Of a DNA stretch of 64,000 nucleotides, positions 1 through 9,103 are shown one piece after another; positions within the stretch are counted from its first letter, which is position 1; every line of letters begins with the position of its first letter. The notes below the pieces were generated by a model. It was not told the DNA's origin. It was given only the letters and a program-made list of their open reading frames with translations, and did not search any database. Source of the DNA: Synechococcus sp. CBW1108 (GTDB lineage: Bacteria; Cyanobacteriota; Cyanobacteriia; PCC-6307; Cyanobiaceae); the NCBI RefSeq assembly GCF_015840335.1, contig NZ_CP060395.1:1054001-1118000 (forward strand), read 5' to 3'. The position numbers and the translations under genes were made by a program.

Positions 1-402
1 CTGAGCTGCTTCATCGCCGGCGACCGGGCCGTAGCCTGGCAGCGCCTACCGGAAGCAGAACGGCGGCGGGTCGTGCTGCAGGATCTGGCCCTGCTTTGGG
101 GCCCGGAGGCTGCCGAACCCAGCGAGCTGGTGCTGCATAACTGGAATGGGGAGAGCTGGAGCGGCGGCGCCTTCACCAGCTTCATGAGCCCCGGCGCCTG
201 GAGCCGCTACGGACCGGTGTGGCAACAACCCCACGGCCGGGTGGTGTGGGCCGGCACCGAAGCTGCCAGCCGCTGGCCTGGCTATTTCGAGGGGGCAATC
301 GAGGCGGGGCTCGCCGCCAGTGAGCAGGTGAAGGAGCTGGCTGGCCAAGGCAAACGTACAAGCCAAACCTGGGCCAACAACCGGGATTTCGAGAGCAGCT
401 GA
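1..402 (+). CDS. Flavin-containing amine oxidase, C-terminal part (5' end outside window)
   Basis: The reading frame is open from base 1 and ends at the TGA at 400-402, leaving the last 133 residues. They show the typical C-terminal end of the monoamine oxidase/FAD amine oxidase fold: a conserved Trp and Gly-Gly (WSGGAF), then PG...YG, then HGRVVWAGTEAASRWPGYFEGAIEAG. In this family the WAGTE...GY.EGA segment closes the FAD and substrate cavity. Such enzymes oxidise amines, amino acids or prenyl-type substrates using FAD, and the substrate cannot be told from this fragment. The gene is GC-rich like the chromosomal core and marks the border of the low-GC island that follows. The family call is secure; the start and full length are unseen. 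Confidence 0.85.
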   Translation: MSCFIAGDRAVAWQRLPEAERRRVVLQDLALLWGPEAAEPSELVLHNWNGESWSGGAFTSFMSPGAWSRYGPVWQQPHGRVVWAGTEAASRWPGYFEGAIEAGLAASEQVKELAGQGKRTSQTWANNRDFESS

Positions 403-604
403 TGCCCGGGTGTTGCGCAGGCGTGTTGCGCCGCTCAATTTGATCAGGGATACACGAATGAAGAGCTCCGCCCAGGCAAATAACTAAACAAACCCGCCAA
501 AACAAAATCAACTATATTTAACCATTGATGTAAAAAGGCAGAGCCATATGGACCAGCCGGGATTGAATGAAATAAACATTGCAACCTTAGCCACCGCGAC
601 GCCT

Positions 605-1295
605 TCAGAGTCTTGCGACTATCGACTTACAACTTTCTCTCATCCAATACTTGAGCAAACGAGAGCCACTTACAGGAGTAAACTTCTCGTCAACAATCCT
701 GCCCTGGATTCGGACCTTAGAAGCCGTATGATTAAACGTACGAACCATACATAGAGACCTATCCAATGCATATTTGAGGAATAGCTCTGAGTGCAGCGGT
801 CTTCCAGTTTCCCGAAGATAGTGCTCTACAAAGCTCGCCCTGAGCCCATAAGCAGCTATTGCCCTGCCACTACAGATACTAAAGCGATCATTAAATCCAC
901 CTAATGACCACTGCCAACTTGGCAGCCATGCGACAGACTTATCACCCAGAAAGACGGACTTTGAGATGGGCCCCAGCAATGTCGAATGATACACCAAGTC
1001 TGGCCGCACAAATATAACGATATCTGGCAAGAGCTCCAAAACTTGCCTTGTGACATTTGCAAGTGAATGCAGCTGCTTTAAAAGGTTTAGCGTGCTGATA
1101 TTTTGATCCCCCCAAGCGTCACCCATTGACAAGACCCCCCCCAACATTAAAGGAATCCTGAAAGGCCGCAGGATCCTCCATGACTCCAATATATGAATGA
1201 AATGGTTCATAATCACTGCTAGACAGAAATCCGTCCTCGCCAGAAGTAGGGCTATATACCCTACCCTGATCATAAAAATGATATCTAATAAATAG
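605..1295 (-). pseudogene. 3' part of a glycan-related (glycosyltransferase-like) gene, frameshifted and IS-interrupted
   Basis: Two overlapping minus frames make one protein. The first covers about 1295-1135 (RYHFYDQGRVYSPTSGEDGF, then YIGVMEDPAAFQDSFNVGG). The second covers about 1135-605 and carries VLELLPDIVIFVRPDLVYHS, LPSWQWSLGGFNDRFSICSG and GRPLHSELFLKYAL. The RPDL and G-NDRF motifs resemble uncharacterised glycosyltransferase-like proteins of bacterial polysaccharide loci; this is from memory, not a search. The frames meet at a run of eight G (plus bases 1135-1142 read C). Seven G would give one continuous frame. The 5' end lies beyond the insertion sequence at 3054-3185. Base composition is far lower in GC than the flanks, and two sugar transferases follow, so a role in surface polysaccharide synthesis before disruption is likely. 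Confidence 0.6.
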
Positions 1296-3053
1296 GGCTT
1301 GCTGAATTTCGTTTTCGGGATTTTCGGGCGCGCAAATGGCCGCGATCTCAGCCTGCAGCGCCAAGCGCTGGTGACCTCAATTTTACTCCTAGAAGCTGAC
1401 TAAGCAGCCCACAGAAGCGCTGGACGGCGCCAGGAGCCGAGCAAATAGAGCATCAGGATGTACACAGAGACAAGAATAGAGAATAAGAGGCGCAGTAGCC
1501 TGAGAACCTTCTCGGCATTCATCACAAAGAATGCCATAGTGATCACCGTTCTTGATGTTTCAATCAGCTTGGTCATGATCCGATCCAGTCCATATTTCCG
1601 TTTGCTCGTTCCGATTCTTCCCTCGATCACGGAACGCTTTCTCAAGTCTGATTTAAAAAGCTCTTGTTGCTCTGCTGTCTGCACCTCGGCCTCTACCTGC
1701 TTCTTGCGTGGACGGCCACTGAGTCTGATATTATTTTCTGCGCAGAACTTCTTGTTGCCTAATGTCATATAGATTGAATCGGCACAGATTCGTGCTGGAT
1801 AGTACCCTCGCTCTTCGTTGTATTGCTTGGTACGTGCGATCAGGTCGTTGGCTTCATTGTAGTTGTCCCAGCTGATTCGATCCACATCGACAAAGCCATT
1901 ATCATCTGATATTAAGATCTTCGCACCGAACTCTGTTCGCCTTCCCGCCTTGCCCCTCACGATCGGCCGCACGTGTGGTTTTGACAAATTGACAATCCGA
2001 TCGTCGATGCGCCGGCTATCAGCGTCATACATCTCCTGCTGCTTCCGGTACAGTTCACTGGTGATCAGCAGCTTGCGGTAGAGCTGGGTTCCAAGCTCCA
2101 AAAGCATGACACCGCAGTGGATCATCTGATCAATTGCTCTGAGGTTTCTCCGAATCTCGTTGAGCTTAAAGCGCTTGACCTCACGGATCTCGGCGCATTT
2201 GGGCTTTTTCTTCTTGATGATCGCCAGAAACCGATTCCGAGCTTTATCCCGGTTGCAGCGGGGTTTACGATTGATCTTTCCCTGCAACTGCTTGAACAGT
2301 GCGTCGATGATCTTCTCAGTGGCCTCTCTCGCTTCGTTGAGCAACCTCAGATCTACTGGGTAGGGAATGTCATCAGGCACGCAGGTTGCATCAAGAATCA
2401 GAGTACCCCAGTTACTTTCAGGATCCAACGTTGCAGGCTTCACCCCTAGCGCTTCGTCGATGGCAGCAAGCTGTTGCTCCTCTTCTTGTTCGCTAGCCTC
2501 CTGCTCCGCCGAAACCAGCATCTCTTTAATCATCGCAATGCCATTGGCCTTGGTCATGTCATTGCAGATCTTGATCAGATCAGGGCCAATGCGCTTACGA
2601 AAATGCACCATCATCGATGGATCAAACGGGGGCATTGCCTGGTATGCACTCAAGCCAATGAAAAATTGTAGATACGGTGATTCCGTGATCAGCTGAACTG
2701 TTTCGCGGTCTGTCACTCCCAAGCGTTGCTGGATGTACAGCGCACCGAACGCTATCTGTAACCGCTTGGCCGGTGCTCCTGTCTTGGCACTGAATTGGGG
2801 TGCATACTGGCTTTCCAGCGGCATCCATGGAATCAGGTTACGAAGCAGAAGCCAGCGATTATTAGGATCTAGTTTGCCGCCGAAGGGCATGTAAAACTCC
2901 TCGATCGATAGCTGACCTGCGTGCTGAAAAACGTACATTGGCGTGTCAGCAGATTGTTCTAAGCCAGGAATGGCTACATTTGGCTCATTTTAACGTGAGA
3001 CCATCCCTGGAATCAACTGCAGCGCAATGGATATTGGTTCCTCAGCAAGCCCT
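1296..3053 (-). mobile_element. IS5/IS1182-like insertion sequence, copy 1
   Basis: The 1758-bp element starts with AGGGCTTGCTGA at 1296 and ends with its complement TCAGCAAGCCCT at 3053, giving 12-bp terminal inverted repeats. It is flanked by a direct 4-bp target duplication, AAAT, at 1292-1295 and 3054-3057. It carries one long transposase gene on the minus strand. A second copy of nearly the same length, with the same ends, lies at 61192-62950 in the opposite orientation. The insertion splits a glycan-related gene. The exact IS family is inferred from the transposase; the ends and duplication are seen directly. Confidence 0.93.
1400..2938 (-). CDS. IS5/IS1182-family DDE transposase (copy 1)
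   Basis: 512 residues, beginning MYVFQHAGQLSIEEFY. An N-terminal DNA-binding region holds the conserved stretch SPYLQFFIGLSAYQAMPPFD (about 87-106), then MVHFRKR. Likely catalytic acids are D183 (LILDATCVPDD), D387 (RICADSIY) and E439 (RSVIEGRIG), interrupted by a long charged, probably helical insert at about 195-310. The C-terminus is hydrophobic. All blocks are intact and the frame is open, so the enzyme could be active. The protein differs from copy 2 at roughly 15 positions (about 97% identity), so the two are not a very recent duplicate pair. It catalyses cut-and-paste movement of the element by binding the terminal repeats. Confidence 0.9.
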   Translation of the reverse strand: MYVFQHAGQLSIEEFYMPFGGKLDPNNRWLLLRNLIPWMPLESQYAPQFSAKTGAPAKRLQIAFGALYIQQRLGVTDRETVQLITESPYLQFFIGLSAYQAMPPFDPSMMVHFRKRIGPDLIKICNDMTKANGIAMIKEMLVSAEQEASEQEEEQQLAAIDEALGVKPATLDPESNWGTLILDATCVPDDIPYPVDLRLLNEAREATEKIIDALFKQLQGKINRKPRCNRDKARNRFLAIIKKKKPKCAEIREVKRFKLNEIRRNLRAIDQMIHCGVMLLELGTQLYRKLLITSELYRKQQEMYDADSRRIDDRIVNLSKPHVRPIVRGKAGRRTEFGAKILISDDNGFVDVDRISWDNYNEANDLIARTKQYNEERGYYPARICADSIYMTLGNKKFCAENNIRLSGRPRKKQVEAEVQTAEQQELFKSDLRKRSVIEGRIGTSKRKYGLDRIMTKLIETSRTVITMAFFVMNAEKVLRLLRLLFSILVSVYILMLYLLGSWRRPALLWAA

Positions 3054-3185
3054 AAATACATCCCCAATAGCCCTCGCTGGATCTATAATCATTTTCTGAA
3101 TTGTTGGCATTGAAATACTGCCTGATCTTGGTATGCCAAAAAAGACAACGCCAATTCTCAGCCTCTTAAGGCAACCCGACATCAT
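3054..3185 (-). pseudogene. 5' fragment of the IS-interrupted glycan-related gene
   Basis: Reading minus from an ATG at 3185 (SD-like AAGAGG about 9 nt upstream) gives MMSGCLKRLRIGVVFFGIPR and on to AIGDVF at the insertion. Joining this to base 1291, after removing the element and one copy of the 4-bp duplication AAAT, continues in frame into RYHFYDQ. The start codon, ribosome site and in-frame junction show this is the true beginning of the gene whose remainder lies at 605-1295. The restored protein would be about 265-270 residues, provided the poly-G frameshift is also repaired. Confidence 0.65.
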
Positions 3186-4043
3186 TAATATTTACCTCTT
3201 ATAGGATACAATTACAAGTCATGTACAGATAAATAAATAACTACGGCCGCCCGCAATTGAGCCATTTTGTTTGCAAAAATATCACTATACCAGAGGATTC
3301 CCCAAGCAAGCATCAATTGCCAAATCGGAATTAATCTAAATACTTGGCAAGGATATTGGGGAGCAAGGCAACCACTACCGACCGCCGGCAGCAACAGGCG
3401 CCCATGGATGCCACTAGCAATCGGAGAGAATGGCATGTATTTTATATCCATATCAGGGGAGGCACGGCAAATAACATTTATGCCTCAACCTGCCATTTCC
3501 TGCCTTATACGATACATGCCTAGCCAGAGCCAATCACCACCCGCTTAGCTGGGAATAAATGCCCATTCAGAATCAATCACTCCGGGGAGCAAGATGCACA
3601 GGGAAGTATTGCGATGCAGAATCTACCGAGTTGCACTATTAGGCGCCCTCAATAGCGGTATAAAACGCAAAAGGTTATACAACGGCAGCCCTGAGCGCGC
3701 TGGCCTCATTGCAAATAAGTGAAGCATGCGAGCCCCAAAGCCTTACCAATCGCGAATACACTCAAAAACAAAGAGATTTTCGAGCCTAGTAGGGAAGGGC
3801 TGAACAGGCACGAATACTTACTCGACCAGATCAATGACCCAGTCGACAATCGCAAAAACGACCCCTCCCATCCCCTTATAGTACTATGATGGAATAAATC
3901 TTGATAAACCCTACGGCTAAGCTCCTCATAAGCCTTTATAAGACGCTTAAATATACTACTGGCCAAGGGATTTACCATAAAGGAGTCCCCATGCTTCATC
4001 CAAAAGAATCACTTCTAAAATTTTCGCAAAGGAGGATCTCTGC
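3186..4043. other. Low-GC intergenic stretch without a convincing gene
   Basis: About 860 bases lie between the start of the broken glycan gene (minus) and the GT32-like gene (plus), so it must hold two outward promoters. It is AT-richer than most of the window. Open frames on both strands (for instance 3267-3548 plus and 3706-3999 minus) have no recognisable motif or convincing ribosome site. A 42-residue frame at 3594-3722 plus has a GGGGAG motif just upstream of its ATG but no identifiable similarity. The stretch may be decayed accessory DNA. Confidence 0.5.
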
Positions 4044-4880
4044 TTGCTGAATATCATGCCTGGCCAGTCAAAGCGTGATGCCATCGCGGCCTACCTTGGC
4101 GGGCGAGCAATCAAGTTTTTGGCCAATGGATTGCGGCCCATATTTTACCTCCACTACTGGCTATTCCCAAATCAACGATTCCTGCTAAGAAGCTCCGTCA
4201 ATAAACCAATCCGCTCGGCCAGCAGCAAGACCAAGCCCCGCGCCAAGGCAATTCCAAAAATAGTTTGGCAAACCAACTACACAAATAAAGTTACCCTGCC
4301 AATCAAGGCCAGCTGGCTGTGCAATCGACTATTGAGCCTAGGCTATGACTACAAGTTTCACACCACGGAGATGCGCAAAGACTTCGTGGTACACCACTTC
4401 CCCGGAGAGACCTCGCGCCTTTACAACAGGCTGACCATTGGAGCTGCCCAGGCAGATCTCTGGCGATTGCTAGTGCTCTATAAATATGGTGGCGTTTACA
4501 TGGATATCGACGCCCACCTAGTCTGGCCCTTAAACAGAATTATACCAGCCGGATCAAGCGCGCTGTTCTTGCGATACAAAGACGGCGCCGCAACAAATTA
4601 CTTCATTGCAAGCGGGCCGGAACATCCAATTATCAAGATCCTAATCGAAGAAGTTCTTCGTCGTATCAAAAACCCTCAAAGCGACAATATATACGAAATA
4701 ACCGGTCCAACCGTATTCCAAGCAGTGCTCTCAGAGCACGAACATAGCTGGCGCTTCTCCCGGCATACCTGCCTGCAGGGAAACTTCTCAAATAAATTCT
4801 TTCAATACATCGACAAGCCCGAAGGCCACTGGACACTCGAACAAAAGAGTCATCGAGCCATTAGCCCTGAAACTTGTTAA
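4044..4880 (+). CDS. GT32-like (OCH1-type) glycosyltransferase
   Basis: 278 residues from a TTG start. The start is chosen because a perfect AAAGGAGG (4028-4035) sits 8 nt upstream, whereas the internal ATG at 4056 has none. The fold is a sugar-binding DXD transferase: IPKIVWQTNY (about 71-80) opens the nucleotide-binding domain, AAQADLWRLLVLYKYGGVYM precedes the DID metal and nucleotide-sugar site (DIDAHL, about 153), and TNYFIASGPEHPII is the acceptor-side motif. Relatives transfer hexoses from nucleotide sugars in capsule, O-antigen or mannan synthesis. The next gene, a GT2 enzyme, begins within or just after its end, so the pair is probably one operon. GC is low for the window, suggesting horizontal transfer. 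Donor and acceptor are unknown. Confidence 0.85.
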   Translation: MLNIMPGQSKRDAIAAYLGGRAIKFLANGLRPIFYLHYWLFPNQRFLLRSSVNKPIRSASSKTKPRAKAIPKIVWQTNYTNKVTLPIKASWLCNRLLSLGYDYKFHTTEMRKDFVVHHFPGETSRLYNRLTIGAAQADLWRLLVLYKYGGVYMDIDAHLVWPLNRIIPAGSSALFLRYKDGAATNYFIASGPEHPIIKILIEEVLRRIKNPQSDNIYEITGPTVFQAVLSEHEHSWRFSRHTCLQGNFSNKFFQYIDKPEGHWTLEQKSHRAISPETC

Positions 4881-4891
4881 GCACCATCAAA

Positions 4892-5674
4892 ATGCCGACC
4901 CTACACAAATTATGCATTGCGATCCTTGCCTTCAATGAAGCCAGTACAATTGCCAATTGCCTAGATTCGGCTAAATTTGCAGACCAGCTTCTCGTCATCG
5001 ATGCCGGCAGTACCGACTCAACCACCAGTATCGCCAAGTCCCTAGGGGTTGAGGTTTACCACCACTTGGACTGGCAGGGATTCGCGATTCAACGCAATCG
5101 CGCCCTAAGTTATTGCAAATGCGATTACATCTTTTTTCTAGACTGTGACGAAATTATCCCGCCAAAATTAGCTGAAGAAATCCGCGCCGCAGTGGGCCAA
5201 GGAGCAATAAATCGAGGCCTTGTCCGCTGGGAAGATTTTGTCTTTGGCAAACGCCTTAAAGGCATTCACCAAACGAAGGGGATTCCCCGCCTATTTAAGG
5301 TGAGTGATTTAGTTGGCTTTGAAGGACAAGTTCATGAGGGAGCCATCCTGCGTGCAGCGGCGCGAACACTGCTTTTTCGCACACGACTGATCCATCACTC
5401 GCGCAGGTCTATTCACCAGAGTCTGCTAAAACTTGCGCAATATTCCCAGCTTGCCGCAATCAAACTGCGCAACTCAAGATCTCGCTCCGGCGTAGCTGCC
5501 GGACTCATTCATGCCGTGCCACGCTTTCTAAATCTTTATTTTATCAAGCTCTCATTCCTTAGTGGTGCAGAAGGATTCCTGTACAGCCTACTGGTCGCCC
5601 TAGAGGTGTTCTTCAAGTACTGCGCGGCTCACTACGACTCAGGCCCGGAAGCATCCACCCCAGTCAGGCGCTGA
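4892..5674 (+). CDS. GT2 family glycosyltransferase (LPS-core WaaE/KdtX-like)
   Basis: About 260 residues. The N-terminal GT-A fold reads LCIAILAFNEASTIANCLDS, LVIDAGSTDSTTSIAKSLG, then AIQRNRAL and IFFLDCDEIIPP, where DCDE is the metal and nucleotide-sugar site. The middle (RWEDFVFGKRLKG, then FEGQVHEG) matches the LPS-core beta-glucosyltransferase type that adds a sugar to heptose or Kdo, and the C-terminus has hydrophobic segments that may contact the membrane. The ATG at 4892 is preferred, but a TTG at 4874 overlaps the previous gene by 7 nt and would give coupled translation. It is the last gene of the low-GC surface-glycan island; argS follows on the other strand 12 bases later. Specificity is inferred only. 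Confidence 0.85.
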   Translation: MPTLHKLCIAILAFNEASTIANCLDSAKFADQLLVIDAGSTDSTTSIAKSLGVEVYHHLDWQGFAIQRNRALSYCKCDYIFFLDCDEIIPPKLAEEIRAAVGQGAINRGLVRWEDFVFGKRLKGIHQTKGIPRLFKVSDLVGFEGQVHEGAILRAAARTLLFRTRLIHHSRRSIHQSLLKLAQYSQLAAIKLRNSRSRSGVAAGLIHAVPRFLNLYFIKLSFLSGAEGFLYSLLVALEVFFKYCAAHYDSGPEASTPVRR

Positions 5675-5686
5675 TGCAATTTCAAG

Positions 5687-7507
5687 TCACATCCGCTCCA
5701 AGGTGGGGATGCCCAACAGACCCAACCCCAGCTTGAGGGTGCCTGTGGTGAGGCGGCAAAGGGCCAGCCGTGAGCTGCGGGCCGGCTCTTCGGCCTTGAG
5801 CACCGGCACCTGGTCGTAGAAGCGGTTGAAAACCTGGCTGAGTTCAAACAGATAGCTGCAGAGCCGATTGGGCAGCAACTCCTCCTCCACCTCGGCGATC
5901 ACCGCATCCAGCTTGAGCAGCTCCCGCACCAGGGCCCACTCCTGAGGTTCCGTGAAGATGAGAGGGGCGGCGGCAGCCGAGGCACCAGAGCCGCCGGCCT
6001 CCAGATCGCCGCCCTTGCGGGCGATGCCGGCTATCCGCACCACCGCATACAGCAGGTAGGGGGCCGTGTTGCCCGTCAGGGCCAGCATGCGATCAAAACT
6101 GAACTGGTAGTTGGTGATCCGGTTGGTGGAGAGGTCGGCGTACTTCACCGCCGCCAGGCCCACGGTGTGGGCCACGTGCTGGATGAAGGTCCCATCCTCT
6201 GTGCGCCCTTCCTCGGCCAGGCGCAGGCGCAGGTCGGCCTCGGCCCGCTGTACCGCCCCATCGAGCAGGTCCTTGAGGCGCACCGTGTCACCGGAGCGGG
6301 TCTTGAGCTTCTTGCCATCGTCTCCCTGCACCAGGCCAAAGGGCACATGCTCCACGCTGGCGCCCTGGGGAATCCAGCCGGCGCGGCGGGCCACCTGGAA
6401 CACCCCGGCGAAGTGGCTGGCCTGGCCCGCGTCAGTTACGTAGATCACGCGGCTGGCGCCATCGCCTGCCTGGGAGAAGCGATAGCGGATCGCCGCCAGA
6501 TCGGTGCTGGCGTAGTTGAAGCCGCCATCACGCTTCTGCACGATCAGCGGCAGGGGCTTGCCGTCCTTACCGCTCATGCCCTCGAGGAATACGCAGCGGG
6601 CACCGTCGTCGGTGACCAGCAAAGTGGCAGCGCTGAGGTCGTCAACCGCCTTCTGCAGATAGGGGTTGTAGAAAGACTCACCGCGCTCGACAAGACGAAT
6701 ATCGAGGCGGTCATAGATCTGCTGGAATTCGCGTCGGCTCTGCTCACAGAGCAATCCCCAGGCCTTGAGCGACACCGGGTCGCCCCCCTGCAGCTTCACC
6801 ACCTCTTCGCGCGCAGTGGCCTGAAAAGCCTCGTCAGCGTCGAAGCGGGCCTTGGCCTGGCGGTAGAAGGCCACCAGATCGCCCAGGTCCACCGCATCTG
6901 GGTGCTCCAGGGCCTCGGGCGCCACCTGCTTGAGGTGGGTAATGAGCATTCCAAACTGGGTGCCCCAATCGCCCACATGGTTGAGGCGCAGCACCGGGTG
7001 GCCGCGGAACTCCAGCACCCGGGCCAGGCAGTCGCCAATGATCGTGGAGCGCAGGTGCCCCACATGCATCTCCTTGGCGATGTTGGGGCTGGAGAAATCC
7101 ACGATCACCGGGCCGGCATTAACCCCCTGGCCGGCTCCAACCGGCACCCCCAGGCGCGGATCGGCCAGCCGGGCCCCCACCTCCGCCGCCAGGCGCTCGG
7201 GCCGCAGGGTGAGGTTGATGAAGCCGGGGCCAGCGATCACCGGCTCCAGGAACAGCTGGGCAAAGGCCGGCTCGCTGGCCAATTGCGCCACGATCGCCTG
7301 GGCGATGGCCCGGGGTGGCTGGCCCAGTGGCTTGGCCAGGGGCAGGGCCCCATTGGCCTGGAAATCGCCGAATTCCGGCTTAGAGGCAGGCGCCAGCTGG
7401 GGGTCAAGAGGGTGTCCCGCCGCACTGGCCTGCCCCGCCGCCTCGGGGAAGGCCCGCTCCATCGCCGCGCGCAGTTGGCCGTTCAGGGTCTGGGCGATGC
7501 GGAGCAT
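5687..7507 (-). CDS. argS: Arginyl-tRNA synthetase
   Basis: 606 residues, normal for a bacterial class Ia ArgRS. It attaches arginine to tRNA-Arg in the cytosol. The start [20 protein letters not shown] at 7507 is chosen over longer frames because the family begins here. The HIGH-type motif is HVGH, within [21 protein letters not shown]. The N-terminal tRNA D-loop recognition domain (about 1-120) and the C-terminal anticodon-binding helices ([18 protein letters not shown], then [20 protein letters not shown]) are present. As in many ArgRS the KMSK loop is weak; [20 protein letters not shown] occupies its place. Upstream on the same strand is the GRRM locus, ending at 7561, so read-through transcription is possible. 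Confidence 0.97.
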   Translation of the reverse strand: MLRIAQTLNGQLRAAMERAFPEAAGQASAAGHPLDPQLAPASKPEFGDFQANGALPLAKPLGQPPRAIAQAIVAQLASEPAFAQLFLEPVIAGPGFINLTLRPERLAAEVGARLADPRLGVPVGAGQGVNAGPVIVDFSSPNIAKEMHVGHLRSTIIGDCLARVLEFRGHPVLRLNHVGDWGTQFGMLITHLKQVAPEALEHPDAVDLGDLVAFYRQAKARFDADEAFQATAREEVVKLQGGDPVSLKAWGLLCEQSRREFQQIYDRLDIRLVERGESFYNPYLQKAVDDLSAATLLVTDDGARCVFLEGMSGKDGKPLPLIVQKRDGGFNYASTDLAAIRYRFSQAGDGASRVIYVTDAGQASHFAGVFQVARRAGWIPQGASVEHVPFGLVQGDDGKKLKTRSGDTVRLKDLLDGAVQRAEADLRLRLAEEGRTEDGTFIQHVAHTVGLAAVKYADLSTNRITNYQFSFDRMLALTGNTAPYLLYAVVRIAGIARKGGDLEAGGSGASAAAAPLIFTEPQEWALVRELLKLDAVIAEVEEELLPNRLCSYLFELSQVFNRFYDQVPVLKAEEPARSSRLALCRLTTGTLKLGLGLLGIPTLERM

Positions 7508-7560
7508 GGCAGCCAAACAGAGGCAGGGTGCCCATTGATCATCCCCCGCAGGCCACCGGA

Positions 7561-8726
7561 TCAGGCCAGCAGGCCCAACTCCTGCTCCAGGCCCTCGAGC
7601 ACCACATCGGCCACCAGCTGGATGCGGTAGCGGCAGTGCTGGGTTTGGCTGCAATCGAAGCGGCCATGCTCCCAGTACTTGTTGCTACCGGTGCCCCCAC
7701 CACACAGGCCGAAGTGGCCGCAGCTGCTGCGGCAAAGCTCCACCCCGGCGCGGATCTCGGCCGCAACCCGGCGAAACTTATCGCTGGCGGCAAGGGCCTC
7801 AAGGCTGTCTTCCAGCACATTGCCAAACGAGAAGTCGCCGTATTCGGCGGTGGCCACCGAGAGCAACTCCGGATCAAAGGTGGAGGCATTGCCCTTGGCA
7901 TCGACGTTGACGATCACAAACGGGGTGTTCATATCGGTTTGAACCATGCGGGCCTTGCCGCAGGCAATGGTGGCGATGCCGTCGAATTCCCGAATGCGGA
8001 GACGGCCGGGCTGCTGGCGGCTGCGCTGCCAGATGCGGGCCATGAAGGCCCGGTAGCGCTGCTCCAGCAGCTCCCGCCCCAGCGGGCCCCCATCGAGGCT
8101 GGAATGGGTGTTGGCCCCTCAGTTTCCTCCATGTTGAAGCCCACATTCCCGATGCCGTTCTGCAAGAAGAAATCGACGATGGTGTCGGCATGGTCGAGGG
8201 CATCGGCCGTGAGCACGCAAATCACCTGAAAGGGAATCCGCCGCCTGGCCAGCCAGTCGATGCCGCGCATCACGGCGGCGTGGGTGGGCAGGCCGGCGCG
8301 GGTGACCCGGTGGGCGTCGTGCAGGAAGGCTGGGCCATCCATGCTCACGCCCACGTGGATGCCATTGCGCTCAAAGCAATCGCACCAGGCCCCGTCAATC
8401 GTGGTGGCATTGGTCTGCAGCGACTGCACAACCGTGCTGGCCGGCAAACCGCGCCCCTCCAGGAGTCGGCCGATCCGCTGGGTGGCCTCGTCGTAGAACG
8501 CAATCGGCGCCATCAGCGGTTCGCCCGCATGCCAGAGCAGGGTGAACTCCCCGCCGAAATAGGGGCTCTCCAGCACCCGCTCCACAGCTGCCTCCAGCAC
8601 CGCCAGCGGCAAGCGGCTGCGATCGCCCCGATCGGGCAGATAGCAGTAGTCGCAATCGAGGTTGCAGAAGGGGGTGGGCTGCACCACCAGCAGCCGCACC
8701 GGCCCGTAGGTCTGGGTTGGAATCAA
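7561..8726 (-). pseudogene. grrM: GrrM-type radical SAM/SPASM peptide maturase with one frameshift
   Basis: The N-terminal frame (8726 to about 8116) begins at a TTG overlapping the grrA stop and holds the radical SAM CxxxCxxC cluster site (PFCNLDCDYCY), GEPL, and the family segments VSMDGPAFLHDAHR and VGFNMEETEG. The C-terminal frame (about 8116 to 7561) holds SSLDGGPLGRELLEQRYRAF and the SPASM cysteines ([30 protein letters not shown]). The frames join if one G is added to the G4 run complementary to 8115-8118, giving 388 residues, the normal GrrM length. The enzyme would install aromatic-to-side-chain cyclophane links in GrrA using S-adenosylmethionine. All domains are otherwise intact, so this is a very young mutation or a sequencing error. 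Family identity is strong; functional status is open. Confidence 0.88.
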
Positions 8727-9082
8727 CGCCAGTAACGGCCACCGTTAAGGAAGCCGCCATTGCGGAAGCCCCCGTTGCCAAAGCCGCCGTTGTAGAAGCC
8801 CCCATTGTTGAAGCCGCCGTTGCTGAAACCACCATTGCCCCAGCCCAGCCCACCGCCATTGACGAACACATAGGAGAGCTCACCCCCTGGGGCCTCGTCC
8901 ACCCCACCCCGCTCCTGCACCGCCGCGGCGATGCGGCTGAGCCTTTGCTCAATGCTGAGCGACTCGGGACCGACCGGCACAGGGTCCTGGACATGGGCAA
9001 TCGCCAGGGCCGCGGCCCCATCGACCGGCAGGGAGGCCAGCAGCAGCAGGCCAAACAGATAGGAGCGGTTAGGAATCGCCAT
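8723..9082 (-). CDS. grrA: GrrA-type glycine-rich RiPP precursor (cyclophane family)
   Basis: 119 residues. Residues 1-27 form a signal peptide (basic start, LFGLLLLASLP, ALA). Residues 28-72 are the leader, including EQRLSRIAAAVQERGG. The core from about 73 has eight aromatic-X-Asn-Gly-Gly units: FVNGG, WGNGG, then six in tandem (FSNGG to FLNGG), ending GRYWR. Aromatic-X-Asn spacing is the three-residue pattern that GrrM-class radical SAM enzymes cyclise. The stop codon overlaps the TTG start of grrM (TTGA), so precursor and enzyme are translationally coupled. grrP ends 21 bases upstream. The peptide is presumably modified, exported and released, and its biological role is not established. 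Confidence 0.95.
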   Translation of the reverse strand: MAIPNRSYLFGLLLLASLPVDGAAALAIAHVQDPVPVGPESLSIEQRLSRIAAAVQERGGVDEAPGGELSYVFVNGGGLGWGNGGFSNGGFNNGGFYNGGFGNGGFRNGGFLNGGRYWR

Positions 9083-9103
9083 GGGTGCTAAAGGGGTAGG
9101 GGA

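Noticed and set aside
548..754. 68-codon plus-strand open frame
   Set aside because: Lies antisense over the 3' end of the broken glycan gene and has no motif.
3706..3999. 97-codon minus-strand frame as a gene
   Set aside because: No ribosome site, motif or composition support; listed only as part of the empty stretch.
6167..7630. 487-codon plus-strand open frame
   Set aside because: Antisense to argS; no recognisable domain.
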